Assembly (NCBI GenBank): GCA_946481025.1
Contig: CAMLNA010000003.1
Coordinates: forward strand, 49,453-113,452
Source of the DNA: an uncultured Rivibacter sp.
Lineage (GTDB): Bacteria; Pseudomonadota; Gammaproteobacteria; Burkholderiales; Burkholderiaceae
DNA: 64,000 bases
Reading direction: 5' to 3'
Shown piece by piece: positions 45,251 to 54,515 of the stretch. The notes beneath the pieces were generated by a model. It made no database searches, was not told the DNA's origin, and worked only from the letters and a program-made list of their open reading frames with translations. The translations under genes were made by a program, and so were the position numbers. Position 1 is the stretch's first letter; the number at the start of each line of letters is the position of its first letter.

Positions 45251-46243
45251 TCACGCCGCCTGGCGGCTGCGCTGGCTGTGGTAGTAGGCGACCTTGCGGG
45301 CGCGCATCACGTCGCCCAGCGGCCGGTGCGCCATCAGGCCGCTCCACGGGTCGAACATGCCGCCCTCCACCTCGGCTTCGAGCTGCCGGCCGGCGTCGCC
45401 GTCGAGCGGCTGCACCGGAATGGTCAGACGGCCCACGGTGAGGTAGGGCGCGGCGGACTCGAGCCAGTCGACCGAGGCGTCCTCGATCGGCGTCGCCGCC
45501 TCATCGGTGAAGAACTGCAATTGCAGCTCGTACTCGAGCGCCTCGCGGGCCACGCGCCGGCGCACGTCGGCGGCCCAGTCGCTTCTCGCCGCGGCATCGG
45601 GTGCCTGGCTGGGCGGCGGCAAGAGGCGCACCCGCACGGCATAGGGGCCGCAGGCCATGGGCAGCACGCTGTGGAAGCGCTCGGTCGCAAAGCCGCTGAA
45701 GGGCCGCGCCATGACGGCGCCGAAGCGCGCGATCTGACGCAGGCCGCCGGCGAGTCCGTGGGCGGCGAACAGGTGCTTGATCAGCGCCCCCTTGCCGCGC
45801 GAAGCGGCCAGCACGAGCGCCACGAATTCGTCGCTCTTCGCAAAGGCGAACGCGGTCTGGTTGATGAGCAGGAAGTCCTGTGAACTCGCCTCGCCGGAGC
45901 CCAGCGCACTGGGCCCGCTCACGCCGAGCACCTTGATCGCGAAGCCGCGGATGTCGGGTTCGCGGTCGGAAGCGCGGTCCATGCTGCCGTTGGACAGGCG
46001 CACCAGCGCCTCGTGCACGCCAGGCTGTTCGAAGAGGCCGTGCCGCGCGTGCTCGGGCAAGCCGCTCAGCACCTCGAGGTTCGCACGCAGGGCCAGCAGC
46101 TGCTTGCGATGCAGCGCGCGCCCGTTGCCGTACCGGGCGCTCTTGCGCTGCTGCATCTCGTCGAGGTCGCGCGCGAACTGCGCGTAGCGTTCGCCTTCGC
46201 CCGGGCGGATGTCTTCCTTCCATGCAGTGCTCGGCTGTCCCAT
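45251..46243 (-). CDS. Catalase family heme protein
   Basis: 330 residues from the ATG at 46243. It is shorter than a true catalase (about 480). Catalase-like blocks are present: NGRALHRKQLLALRANLEVL with a candidate distal His, EALVRLSNGSMDRASDREPDIRG followed by FAIKVLGV, and QDFLLINQTAF. These fit the short catalase-related group that includes allene-oxide-synthase-like proteins. True hydrogen peroxide disproportionation is not certain; peroxygenase or hydroperoxide activity is possible. It stands 63 bases upstream (by the minus strand) of nothing in its operon, being separated from gltL by a terminator. Confidence 0.8.
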   Translation of the reverse strand: MGQPSTAWKEDIRPGEGERYAQFARDLDEMQQRKSARYGNGRALHRKQLLALRANLEVLSGLPEHARHGLFEQPGVHEALVRLSNGSMDRASDREPDIRGFAIKVLGVSGPSALGSGEASSQDFLLINQTAFAFAKSDEFVALVLAASRGKGALIKHLFAAHGLAGGLRQIARFGAVMARPFSGFATERFHSVLPMACGPYAVRVRLLPPPSQAPDAAARSDWAADVRRRVAREALEYELQLQFFTDEAATPIEDASVDWLESAAPYLTVGRLTIPVQPLDGDAGRQLEAEVEGGMFDPWSGLMAHRPLGDVMRARKVAYYHSQRSRQAA

Positions 46244-46266
46244 GGCGCGCGCCTCCTCAGCCAGGA

Positions 46267-46292
46267 AAAAGGCTCCCCGCGGGGAGCCTTTT
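46267..46292 (-). terminator. Intrinsic terminator after the glt operon
   Basis: A perfect palindrome with arms AAAAGGCTCCCC and GGGGAGCCTTTT, 14 bases after the gltL stop. On the minus strand it is followed by more T and C. The arms work in both directions, but it fits best as the end of gltIJKL. Confidence 0.85.
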
Positions 46293-46305
46293 CCTTTTCC
46301 TCTTG

Positions 46306-47049
46306 TCAGTGCTGCAGGATCTTCGACAGGAAGTCCTTCGCCCGCGGGGAGCGGGCGTCGGGGTTGCCGAAGAATTCTTCCTTCTTGCAGTCCTCGATGA
46401 TCTTGCCCTGGTCCATGAAGATCACCCGGTGGCTCACCTTCCTGGCGAAGCCCATCTCATGCGTCACGCACATCATGGTCATGCCCTCATGGGCCAGTTG
46501 CACCATCACGTCGAGCACCTCGCCCACCATCTCCGGGTCGAGCGCCGAGGTCGGCTCGTCGAACAGCATCACGATCGGGTCCATGCTCAGCGCGCGGGCG
46601 ATGGCCACACGCTGCTGCTGGCCGCCCGACAGCTGACCGGGGAACTTGTCCTTGTGCGCCATGAGGCCCACCCGGTCGAGCATCTTCAGGCCGCGCTTGG
46701 CGGCTTCGTCCTGGTTGCGGCCCAGCACCTTCACCTGCGCGAGCGTGAGGTTCTGGGTGACGGACAGGTGCGGGAACAGCTCGAAGTGCTGGAACACCAT
46801 GCCCACACGCGAGCGCAGCTTGGGCAGGTTGGTCTTGGGATCGGACAGCGAGATGCCGTCGACCACGATGTCGCCCTTCTGGAAGGGCTCGAGCGCGTTG
46901 ACGGTCTTGATGAGCGTGGACTTGCCCGAGCCGGAAGGCCCGCACACCACCACCACCTCGCCCTTGTTGACGACGGTGGTGTTGTCGGTCAGCACCTGGA
47001 AGCTGCCGTACCACTTGCTGACGTTCTTGATTTCGATCATTGCGGACAT
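46306..47049 (-). CDS. gltL: Glutamate/aspartate ABC transporter, ATP-binding protein
   Basis: 247-residue ATPase of a polar amino acid importer. Walker A is [13 protein letters not shown], the Q-loop is [10 protein letters not shown], the ABC signature is [16 protein letters not shown], and Walker B is [12 protein letters not shown]. It energises uptake through GltJ and GltK. The start is the ATG at 47049 (an in-frame ATG lies three codons on). It is the last gene of the operon, 13 bases after gltK, followed by a strong terminator. Confidence 0.95.
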   Translation of the reverse strand: MSAMIEIKNVSKWYGSFQVLTDNTTVVNKGEVVVVCGPSGSGKSTLIKTVNALEPFQKGDIVVDGISLSDPKTNLPKLRSRVGMVFQHFELFPHLSVTQNLTLAQVKVLGRNQDEAAKRGLKMLDRVGLMAHKDKFPGQLSGGQQQRVAIARALSMDPIVMLFDEPTSALDPEMVGEVLDVMVQLAHEGMTMMCVTHEMGFARKVSHRVIFMDQGKIIEDCKKEEFFGNPDARSPRAKDFLSKILQH

Positions 47050-47062
47050 GTTGTGGTCCTTC

Positions 47063-47734
47063 TTAGCGAATGATGGCGATCTTCTTCTGCAGGCGCTTGA
47101 CCAGCATGGACAGGCTGAAGCAGATGACGAAGTAGACGACCGCTGCGATCAGGTAGCTCTCGACCGGCCGGTTCAGGTTCTTGGCGGTGAGGTCGAAGCC
47201 CTTGAGCAGGTCGTAGGCGCCGATGGCATAGACCAGCGAGGTGTCCTGGAACAGGATGATGGTCTGCGTCAGCAGCACCGGCAGCATGTTGCGGAAGGCC
47301 TGCGGCAGCACCACCAGCTGCATGGTCTGGCGGTAGCTCATGCCCACCGCGTAGCCTGCGTACACCTGCCCCTTGGGCACCGACTGGATGCCGGCCCGCA
47401 TGATCTCGGAGTAGTAGGCCGCCTCGAACAGCGTGAAGGTGATGGTGGCCGACACCTCGGCCCCCAGCGGGCGGCCGATGAGCATCGGGATCAGCAGGAA
47501 GAACCACAGGATCACCATGACCAGCGGCACGCTGCGCATGGTGTTCACGTAGGCCGCGGCCGGCAGCACCAGCCACTGCTTGCCGGACAGCCGCATCAGC
47601 GCCAGCAGCGTGCCCAGCACGATGCCGCCCAGCATCGCGATGACGGTGAGCTGGATCGAGAAGAACAGCCCCTTGAGGATGTAGCTCTGGATGACGGCCC
47701 AGTTCAGGAAGCCGAAGTCGAGGTTGAGCATCAT
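47063..47734 (-). CDS. gltK: Glutamate/aspartate ABC transporter permease GltK
   Basis: 223-residue inner-membrane permease of the HisMQ type with about five helices. The EAA loop shows up as [22 protein letters not shown], a binding surface for the ATPase. It overlaps gltJ by 4 bases and pairs with it as a heterodimer. Start at the ATG at 47734. [21 protein letters not shown] is typical of GltK members. Confidence 0.94.
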   Translation of the reverse strand: MMLNLDFGFLNWAVIQSYILKGLFFSIQLTVIAMLGGIVLGTLLALMRLSGKQWLVLPAAAYVNTMRSVPLVMVILWFFLLIPMLIGRPLGAEVSATITFTLFEAAYYSEIMRAGIQSVPKGQVYAGYAVGMSYRQTMQLVVLPQAFRNMLPVLLTQTIILFQDTSLVYAIGAYDLLKGFDLTAKNLNRPVESYLIAAVVYFVICFSLSMLVKRLQKKIAIIR

Positions 47735-48438
47735 TTGCCGCCTCCGATCATCCCCGGCACCTGGAGCTTGCGCTCGATGAACACCGCCACGCGGTTGATG
47801 GCGAAGGCCGACACGAAATACAGCAGCGACACGGCCAGGTAGATCTCGATGCCTCGGGAGGTTTCCTCCTGCGCCTGCATCGCGAACATGGTGAGCTCGG
47901 CAATGCTCACCGCAAACGCCACGGACGAGTTCTTGATGATGTTCATCGACTCGGACGTGAGCGGCGGGATGACGATGCGAAACGCCATCGGCAGCAGCAC
48001 GTAGCGGTAGGTCTGCGGCAGGGTGAGCCCGATCGCCAGGCCCGCATAGCGCTGGCCCCGCGGCAGGCTCTGGATGCCGGCACGCACCTGCTCGGACACC
48101 CGGGCCGACGTGAAGAAGCCCAGCGCAAACACCACCAGGACGAAACTCGGCACGTCACGCAGCGACACGAAGATCGCCGGGATCACGTGGTACCAGAGGA
48201 AGATCTGCACCAGCAGCGGGATGTTGCGGAACAGCTCCGTCCACGCATCGCCGATGAAGACCAGCCACTTGCTCGGCGTGGTGCGCAGGATGCCCATCAG
48301 CGACCCCACGGCCAGCGCCACGATCAATGCCAGACCGGAGACGGACAGCGTCCATCCCCAGGCCGACAACATCCAATCCAGGTAGGTCTCTCCGCCCCCT
48401 GTGTCTTGCAGGAATACCTGCCAATCCCAACTGCCCAA
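47731..48438 (-). CDS. gltJ: Glutamate/aspartate ABC transporter permease GltJ (TTG start)
   Basis: 235-residue HisMQ-type permease with EAA loop QVRAGIQSLPRGQRYAGLAIG. It begins with TTG at 48438 (GSWDWQVFLQ), supported by GGAGG five bases upstream. A long N-terminal periplasmic or amphipathic stretch precedes the first helix, as in GltJ proteins. It overlaps gltK by 4 bases and follows gltI after 134 bases that include a hairpin, so permease synthesis is expected to be lower than that of the binding protein. Confidence 0.93.
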   Translation of the reverse strand: MGSWDWQVFLQDTGGGETYLDWMLSAWGWTLSVSGLALIVALAVGSLMGILRTTPSKWLVFIGDAWTELFRNIPLLVQIFLWYHVIPAIFVSLRDVPSFVLVVFALGFFTSARVSEQVRAGIQSLPRGQRYAGLAIGLTLPQTYRYVLLPMAFRIVIPPLTSESMNIIKNSSVAFAVSIAELTMFAMQAQEETSRGIEIYLAVSLLYFVSAFAINRVAVFIERKLQVPGMIGGGK

Positions 48439-48486
48439 GGCCGCCTCCGTCGTTCGTCGAGTTGTCGCCGGGTGGGTAGAAAAGGA

Positions 48487-48510
48487 ACGCGGCGGACGGT
48501 GCCGCCGCGT
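48487..48510 (-). terminator. Hairpin between gltI and gltJ, probable attenuator
   Basis: On the minus strand ACGCGGCGG pairs with CCGCCGCGT around a 6-base loop and is followed by TCCTTTTC. It is about 60 bases after the gltI stop and would let most transcripts end there while some continue into gltJKL. Confidence 0.6.
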
Positions 48511-48572
48511 CGACGAGCTTAAGCAAGCCCCAGGCCAAAAGCCTCAGGGCTTACGCGCAAGAAAGGCGAACC

Positions 48573-49475
48573 TTACTTCTTGGCGTACTCTTCCATCGGC
48601 TTGTCGTTGGGGTTCGCCCAGGCCGCCTTGGTGGCCTCGGACAGCGGCAGGCCCACCTTGGTATTGGACGGCGGGATCGGCTGCATGAACCACTTGTCGT
48701 ACAGCTTGGCCAGCGAGCCGTCCTTGATCTGGGCCTTGATGCTGTCGTCCACCGCCGCCTTGAAGGCGGGGTCGTCCTTGCGCATCATGCAGGCGATCGG
48801 CTCGACCGACAGCACCTCGCCGACGATCTTGAAGTCCGCCGGGTTCTTGGACTTCGAGATGTTGCCCGCCAGGATCTGGCCGTCCATCACGAAGGCGTCG
48901 GCACGGCCCGACTCCAGCAGCAGGAAGCTGTCGGCGTGGTCCTTGCCGAACACTTCCTCGAAATTCACGCCGCCGGCGCGCTCGTGCTTGCGCAGCGTCT
49001 GCACCGACGTCGTGCCGGTGGTGGTGGCGACCTTCTTGCCGTTCAGGTTGGCGATCGAGGTGATGCCGGAGTTCGCCTTGGTGGCGATGCGCACTTCCTC
49101 GACATAGGTGGTCACCGCGAAGGCCACGTCCTTCTGGCGCGCGGCATTGTTGGTGGTCGAGCCGCACTCGAGGTCGACGGTGCCGTTCTGCACCAGCGGG
49201 ATGCGGTTCTGCGACGTGACCGGCTGGTACTTGACGTCCAGCTTCGGCAGGCCGAGCTTCTTCTGCAGGTCGGCCACGATGCGGTTGGCCATTTCGGTGT
49301 GGAAGCCGGCGTACTTGCCGTCACCCAGCGTAAAGGCCAGAGCGCCCGAGGATTCACGCGTGCCGATGGTGATCGAGCCGGTGTCCTTGATCTTTTTCAG
49401 CGTGTCGGTGGCTTGCGCGTAGGCCGTGCTCGTGGCGACGGCGGCGACAGCCAGGGCCAACAGGGTCTTCTTCAT
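48573..49475 (-). CDS. gltI: Glutamate/aspartate periplasmic binding protein
   Basis: 300 residues. A Sec signal peptide (KKTLLALAVAAVATS, cleavage near AYAQ) is followed by a SBP_bac_3 fold: ITIGTRESSGALAFTL, DLECGSTTNNAARQKDVAFA and ADAFVMDGQILA. It captures glutamate/aspartate in the periplasm for GltJKL. GAAGGAG precedes the ATG at 49475. First gene of the operon. Confidence 0.94.
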   Translation of the reverse strand: MKKTLLALAVAAVATSTAYAQATDTLKKIKDTGSITIGTRESSGALAFTLGDGKYAGFHTEMANRIVADLQKKLGLPKLDVKYQPVTSQNRIPLVQNGTVDLECGSTTNNAARQKDVAFAVTTYVEEVRIATKANSGITSIANLNGKKVATTTGTTSVQTLRKHERAGGVNFEEVFGKDHADSFLLLESGRADAFVMDGQILAGNISKSKNPADFKIVGEVLSVEPIACMMRKDDPAFKAAVDDSIKAQIKDGSLAKLYDKWFMQPIPPSNTKVGLPLSEATKAAWANPNDKPMEEYAKK

Positions 49476-49584
49476 GAGAGCTCCTTCAGTGGATGGATGG
49501 GTGAAGAAACAACGGGATTCTAGGGAGCCGGGGATACGTGGAACCACTTAGTACGACCCCGGAGAGCGGCAAAGGAATCGAGGG

Positions 49585-50484
49585 TCAGTAGGGCACCTGG
49601 TCGCTGGGGTACTTCCAGAAGTCCTTGAGCAGGTAGCTCATCGGCAGGTTCAGCGCCGTGTTCTTCGGCGGGATGGGCTTGGCGAACCAGCGCTCGTAGA
49701 GGGCATGGGCCTCACGGCTGTTGACGAGGCGCTTCATCTCGTCGTCGACGATCTTCTTGAATTCCGGGTCGTCCTTCGCAAGCATGATGGCCAGCGGTTC
49801 GATGGTCAGGAACTTGCCCACCACCTTGAGCTTGGCCGGATCGGGCCGCCCGGCGATGAGGCCGTACAGCAGCACGTCGTCCATCACGAAACCGTCGGCC
49901 TCGCCGTTCTCGACCATCTCGACCGCCCGCGAATGGTCAGGCGCTTCCAGCACCTGGATGCGCAGCAGCCGCTCGCGGTTGGCCGCCTCCACCGCCTTGA
50001 GCGGCGTGGTGCCCTTGGTGGACACGAGCTTCCTGTTCTCGAACTGCTGCAAGTCCTCGATGCCGCTGTCGGCGCGCACCATGTAGCGCGCCCCGGTGAT
50101 GTAGTGCGGCACGGTGAACGCCACCTTCTGGCGGCGCTCGGCGTTGTTGGTGGTCGAACCGCATTCGAGATCCGCCTCGTGCGCGACGATGGTGTCGATG
50201 CGGTTGGCCGGCGTGACCATCTTGAATTCGATGCCCAGTGCCGGCAGTTCGAGCTTCTTGCGCACCGCTTCGGCCACCTTCAGGCAAAGGTCCACGGCAT
50301 AACCCACGGGGCGCTTGTTGGCATCGAGGTACGAAAACGGCACCGATGATTCACGGTGCGCAATGACGAGCTTGCTGCCGCCGGCCTTGAGCCGGTCGGT
50401 CACCGGCCCGGCCTCGGCGCCGAGCGAAGAGAGCAAGGCCAGGCAGGCGGTCAGGCGGAACATCCAACGACGGGAAATGTGCAT
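49585..50484 (-). CDS. Orphan amino-acid ABC transporter substrate-binding protein
   Basis: 299 residues from the ATG at 50484, set by GGAG six bases upstream; earlier in-frame starts lack a site. A signal peptide (LTACLALLSSLGAEA) precedes a SBP_bac_3 fold clearly related to GltI at 48573 (shared DLECGSTTNNAER and AVDLCLKVAEAV regions, and similar end AKPIPPKNTALNLPMSYLLK). No permease or ATPase gene is adjacent, so it probably feeds GltJKL or another importer. It lies 110 bases upstream of gltI on the same strand and downstream of a LysR gene. Confidence 0.88.
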   Translation of the reverse strand: MHISRRWMFRLTACLALLSSLGAEAGPVTDRLKAGGSKLVIAHRESSVPFSYLDANKRPVGYAVDLCLKVAEAVRKKLELPALGIEFKMVTPANRIDTIVAHEADLECGSTTNNAERRQKVAFTVPHYITGARYMVRADSGIEDLQQFENRKLVSTKGTTPLKAVEAANRERLLRIQVLEAPDHSRAVEMVENGEADGFVMDDVLLYGLIAGRPDPAKLKVVGKFLTIEPLAIMLAKDDPEFKKIVDDEMKRLVNSREAHALYERWFAKPIPPKNTALNLPMSYLLKDFWKYPSDQVPY

Positions 50485-50663
50485 TTGAACTCCATGCATC
50501 AAATAGGGGTGCGGTAGAGCACAACCCGTGCCGGACCGACTGCCGCGGCCGCTGCTGCAGGCACCGATCGCCGCCGATGTTCACGAACCTGTCACCTCGC
50601 TGTTACTGGCGGCGGGACTGTACGCACCGACCTGCCGAGCGGCTAATGCTGTTTGAACGCGGC

Positions 50664-50684
50664 GTCATGCATCGAACGCATGAC
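50664..50684. promoter_or_regulatory. Inverted repeat upstream of the orphan binding protein
   Basis: GTCATGC, seven bases, GCATGAC: a perfect 7-bp inverted repeat in the 266-base gap between lysR-type gene and binding-protein gene. It is a candidate operator. Nothing else obvious is in this gap. Confidence 0.45.
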
Positions 50685-50750
50685 ACATCAGGGTTTGTAC
50701 GGGGTGTGCTAGCGCGCGATTGTGCGCTGAGCAGGGGGCCGGGCGTGGCC

Positions 50751-51674
50751 TCAAACCCGTGCGTTTTGCAGGAATTCCCAAAGTGCCTGCACGCCCGCCT
50801 TGGTGTGCCGCGCGGACTCGGGACGTTCGCGGTAGACCCGCACCTCCATCGTCACGTCGAACCCGGCGCTGTCGGGGGCGGCCAGCACCAGCTTGCGGCT
50901 TCGCAGTTCCTTCTTGACCGAGCTGGCCGGCAGGAAGGCCAGCCCATGGCCTTCGAGTGCCATCGCCTTCAGGCCCTCGGCCATGTCGGTCTCGTAGATG
51001 GCGTCGAGCTGCAGGGGGCTCGCGGCCTGCTTGACGATGAGTTCGACCAGGCGGCCGAGGTAGGCGCCGCTCGCATACGCGAGGAAGGGGATGCGCTCGC
51101 TCGGGCGCCCCGGCAGCTTGAACAGCGGCACGCCGTCGGCATTGGCCTTGGCATAGGGCGCCAGCGTTTCGTGCCCCAGGCTCAGCATCTCGTAGCGTTC
51201 GGGGTCGAGCTGCAGCGGCTGCGACGGGTGGTGGTAGGCGATCAGCAGGTCGCAGCTGCCTTCGGTCAGCCGCATCACCGCGTCGTGCACGTTCATCGCG
51301 ATGAGGCGCGTCTTCACCGGCCCGAAGTCGCGCTTGAGGCCCAGCAGCCAGTGCGGGAAGAACGCGAACGCCAGCGTGTGCGGCACCGCGAACTCGATCA
51401 TGTCCTGCCCGGCCACCTGGTGGCTGCGCATCATGTTGCGCGTGGTCTGCAGGCTGCCGAGGACCTCGAGCGCCTGGGCGAGGAAGGTTTCACCGGCCGG
51501 CGTGAGCCTGGTGGGATAGGACGACCGGTCCACCAGGTCGGCGCCGGCCCAGGCCTCGAGCGCCTGGATGCGGCGCGAAAACGCCGGTTGGGTGACGTGC
51601 CGCAGCTGGGCCGAGCGCGAGAAGCTGCGCGTTTCAGCAAGGCTGACGAAGTCTTCGAGCCATTTGGTTTCCAC
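50751..51674 (-). CDS. LysR family transcriptional regulator
   Basis: 307 residues, GTG start at 51674. N-terminal winged helix: WLEDFVSLAETRSFSRSAQLR, then HVTQPAFSRRIQALE. The C-terminal effector domain follows (DMIEFAVPHTLAFAFFPHWL; LLIAYHHPSQPLQL). Members of this group are close to HypT-type hypochlorite-responsive regulators (METKWLEDF start), which is suggestive only. It is followed on the same strand, after 266 bases, by the orphan amino-acid-binding protein gene, its plausible target. No Shine-Dalgarno is visible. Confidence 0.92.
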   Translation of the reverse strand: METKWLEDFVSLAETRSFSRSAQLRHVTQPAFSRRIQALEAWAGADLVDRSSYPTRLTPAGETFLAQALEVLGSLQTTRNMMRSHQVAGQDMIEFAVPHTLAFAFFPHWLLGLKRDFGPVKTRLIAMNVHDAVMRLTEGSCDLLIAYHHPSQPLQLDPERYEMLSLGHETLAPYAKANADGVPLFKLPGRPSERIPFLAYASGAYLGRLVELIVKQAASPLQLDAIYETDMAEGLKAMALEGHGLAFLPASSVKKELRSRKLVLAAPDSAGFDVTMEVRVYRERPESARHTKAGVQALWEFLQNARV

Positions 51675-51734
51675 GCGCGGAAGTGTAACCAGGGCCCCTC
51701 GGCCGGCGCGCCGGCTTCGATGCCGCTTCGGGCG

Positions 51735-52295
51735 TCAGGCCTTGCCCGGCTTCCATTCGGCGAGCTCCACGCTCACCGAGTCGTCGCCGTCCCCGCCGAT
51801 CCAGATCTGCCCGTCCTGCACCGTCACCTGCAGCCGCATCGTCCGCCGCGCCAGGCCTGCCAGCGCCTTGCTGTGCTCCTCGGCGAGGTGCAAGACGCGC
51901 AGCCGCTCCAGCTTGTCGAGCTCGCGGCGGTTCTGTTCCCACCAGACTTCGGCCACGCGGCCGAAGGTGACGAGCACCAGTTCGCGGGTGCGGTGGTGGG
52001 CCTTGCGCAGCAGCTTCTCGTCGGGCTGGCCCACGTCGATCCACAGCTCGATCTCGTCGACCAGGTTGCGGCGGTAGAGGTCGGGCTCGTCGTTGTCGGT
52101 CATGCCGTTGCCGAAGGCCAGCGGATGCTGGTCGTCGCCGGCCGCAAACAGCGCGTAAGCCAGCAGCCGCACCATCAGGCGCTCGTCGTTCTCGGACGGG
52201 TGCTGGGCGATGGTGAGGGCATGGTCGCCGTAGTAGCCGCGGTCCATGTCGGCGATCTGCAGATCGGCCTTGTAGATGGTTGCCTTCAGAGCCAT
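51735..52295 (-). CDS. yaeQ: YaeQ family protein
   Basis: 186 residues, typical of YaeQ (about 180). The start MALKATIYKADLQIADMDRGYY, the block SENDERLMVRLLAYALFA, EPDLYRRNLVDEIELWIDVGQPDE and ELDKLERLRVLHL identify it. The fold is PD-(D/E)XK nuclease-like; the cellular role is unknown. It is transcribed toward the lysR gene, which starts 61 bases further on the same strand, and divergently from the Lys-rich small gene. Confidence 0.93.
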   Translation of the reverse strand: MALKATIYKADLQIADMDRGYYGDHALTIAQHPSENDERLMVRLLAYALFAAGDDQHPLAFGNGMTDNDEPDLYRRNLVDEIELWIDVGQPDEKLLRKAHHRTRELVLVTFGRVAEVWWEQNRRELDKLERLRVLHLAEEHSKALAGLARRTMRLQVTVQDGQIWIGGDGDDSVSVELAEWKPGKA

Positions 52296-52391
52296 GAAAG
52301 GTGCGCCGGAGTCGTAGTGGTTCGCCGCACATTGGACCAGACGGGGCGACCGGCTACCATGCGCTGACTGCCTGAAGGAAAGGAGAGCTCT

Positions 52392-52574
52392 TTGGCCACG
52401 CCGAACTATTCATACGAAAAGCGACAACGCGAGCTCGCCAAGAAGAAGAAAAAAGAAGAAAAGCTCAAGAAACGGTCCGAGCGCACATCGGGCAGCGGCG
52501 ACGCTGCCGAAGGCGAGGCGACATCACCGGACACCGCAGAGGGCCAGCCGCCGGCCGAACGGCCGCCCGAATAG
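52392..52574 (+). CDS. Small Lys-rich protein, function unknown
   Basis: 60 residues from the TTG at 52392; AAGGAG is well placed upstream. The start ATPNYSYEKRQRELAKKKKK is highly basic, then the composition turns Pro/Glu-rich. I have seen this N-terminal pattern as a small conserved protein in related bacteria; no function is known. The basic coiled stretch might bind RNA or ribosomes. It stands alone, 10 bases from the convergent ABC exporter stop. Confidence 0.72.
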   Translation: MATPNYSYEKRQRELAKKKKKEEKLKKRSERTSGSGDAAEGEATSPDTAEGQPPAERPPE

Positions 52575-52584
52575 CCGCGCTGCG

Positions 52585-54474
52585 CTACAGCGGCGGCGTC
52601 GCCACGGCCGCCGCACTGCCGGCCGCCACAGCCTCGGCGGCCGGCGCTCCGGCCTCCTGCAGCCTCCACATCTGCGCGTAGCGCCCGCTGCGTGCCAGGA
52701 GGCTCGCATGGCTGCCCCGCTCGACGATGCGGCCGGCCTCCATGACCAGGATCTCGTGCGCATCGACCACCGTGGAGAGGCGGTGCGCGATCACCAGGGC
52801 CGTCTTGTTGCGCGCAGCAGACTGCAGCTCGGCCTGGATGGCGCGCTCATTCGCCGAGTCGAGCGCCGAGGTGGCTTCGTCGAACACCAGGATCGGCGGG
52901 TTCTTCAGCAGCGTGCGGGCAATCGCCACGCGCTGCTTCTCGCCGCCCGACAGCTTCAGCCCCCGTTCGCCGACGATGGTGTCGTAGCCCTTGGGCGTGG
53001 ACGCGATGAAGCCGTGGATGTGGGCCGCCCTGGCCGCCGCCTCGACCTGCTCGCGTGTGGCGCCGGGCTGGCCGTAGGCGATGTTGTATTCGATGGTGTC
53101 GTTGAACAGCACCGTGTCCTGAGGAACGATGCCGATGGCCCGGCGCACGCTGCCCTGCGTGACCTCGCGCAGGTCCTGGCCGTCGATCGTGATGCGCCCG
53201 CCGCGCTCGGGGTTGCTCACGTCGTAGAAGCGGAACAGAAGCCGCGCCAGCGTCGACTTGCCCGAGCCCGACGGCCCCACCACCGCCACCTTCCTGCCGG
53301 CCGGGATCTCGAAGCTCACGTCGTGCAGGATGGTGCGGTCGTGCTCGTAGGCGAAGTCGACGTGCTCGAAGCGCACCGTGGCGCCCTCGATGCGCAGGTC
53401 GGGCGCCCCCGGCTTGTCGGCCACCTCCCGCTCGCGCTCCAGCAGGCCGAACATCTTGTCGAGGTCGGTCAGCGCCTGCTTGATCTCGCGGTAGATCACC
53501 CCCAGGAAGTTGAGCGGGATGTACAGCTGGATCATGAAGGCGTTGATCATCACCAGGTCGCCCAGCGTCAGCGTGCCGGCCACCACACCTTCGGTGGCGC
53601 GCCACAGCATCGCGATCAGTGCGGTGGCGATGATGAGCTGCTGCCCCGTGTTGAGGATGGACAGCGTGGTCTGCGACTTGAGCGCAGCCTTTCGCAGGCG
53701 TTCGAGGCTTTCGTCGTAGCGCCGGGCCTCGAAGCTCTCGTTGTTGAAGTACTTGACCGTCTCGTAGTTGAGCAGTGAATCGATCGCGCGGGTGTGCGCC
53801 TTCGAATCGAGCTCGTTCATCTGCTTGCGGAACTGGGTGCGCCACTCGGTCACCGTGATGGTGAACGCGATGTAGAACACCAGCGCCGCCGCGGTGATCC
53901 AGGCGAACAGCGGGTCGAACTGAAGCGCCAGCAGGGTGAGCACCAGCCCCACCTCGATGAGCGTGGGGAAGATGCTGTAGAGCGAGTACGAGATGAGCGT
54001 GTGCACCGCGCGCGTGCCGCGCTCGATGTCGCGGGTCATGCCGCCGGTCTGCCGCTCGAGGTGGAAGCGCAGGCTCAGCGCGTGCAGGTGCTGGAAGGTC
54101 TCGAGCGAGATGCGCCGCGACGCGCCTTCGGTGGCCTTGGCGAACACCAGCTCGCGCAGCTCGGTGAACAGCGACGTGGACAGGCGCAAGGCGCCGTAGG
54201 CCACCAGCAGGCCCACCGGCACCACCAGCAGCGCCTGCGCCGAGCCGGGCGAGATGCTCAGCGAATCGACCAGCTTCTTCAGCAGCACCGGCACGCCCAC
54301 GTTGGCCATCTTGGCGGCCACCAGGAAGCCGAGCGCCACGGCCACCCGCAGGCGGTAGTGCCACAGGTAGGGCAGCAGCCGGCGCAGGGTGGCCCAGTCC
54401 GAGCGGGGCTGGGGCGCAGGCTGTGAGGAAGTACCGGCCTCCCCTTCGGGAAGGCTCATGGCGACACGGCGCAT
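52585..54474 (-). CDS. Atm1-like ABC exporter (membrane plus ATPase)
   Basis: 629 residues from the ATG at 54474; an ATG at 54459 is an alternative. Six helices form the first half; the Atm1/HMT1 signature LLNYETVKYFNNESFEARRY is clear. The nucleotide-binding domain has Walker [17 protein letters not shown], signature LKLSGGEKQRVAIARTL and Walker B ILVFDEATSALD. Homologues export glutathione-linked or heavy-metal compounds and a sulfur/iron-sulfur precursor. Its gene is divergent from the thioesterase gene. Substrate here is not shown. Confidence 0.9.
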   Translation of the reverse strand: MRRVAMSLPEGEAGTSSQPAPQPRSDWATLRRLLPYLWHYRLRVAVALGFLVAAKMANVGVPVLLKKLVDSLSISPGSAQALLVVPVGLLVAYGALRLSTSLFTELRELVFAKATEGASRRISLETFQHLHALSLRFHLERQTGGMTRDIERGTRAVHTLISYSLYSIFPTLIEVGLVLTLLALQFDPLFAWITAAALVFYIAFTITVTEWRTQFRKQMNELDSKAHTRAIDSLLNYETVKYFNNESFEARRYDESLERLRKAALKSQTTLSILNTGQQLIIATALIAMLWRATEGVVAGTLTLGDLVMINAFMIQLYIPLNFLGVIYREIKQALTDLDKMFGLLEREREVADKPGAPDLRIEGATVRFEHVDFAYEHDRTILHDVSFEIPAGRKVAVVGPSGSGKSTLARLLFRFYDVSNPERGGRITIDGQDLREVTQGSVRRAIGIVPQDTVLFNDTIEYNIAYGQPGATREQVEAAARAAHIHGFIASTPKGYDTIVGERGLKLSGGEKQRVAIARTLLKNPPILVFDEATSALDSANERAIQAELQSAARNKTALVIAHRLSTVVDAHEILVMEAGRIVERGSHASLLARSGRYAQMWRLQEAGAPAAEAVAAGSAAAVATPPL

Positions 54475-54515
54475 CGTGGAAGAATCGCGGGGTTTGTCTT
54501 TGGGAAGTAAAGCGT

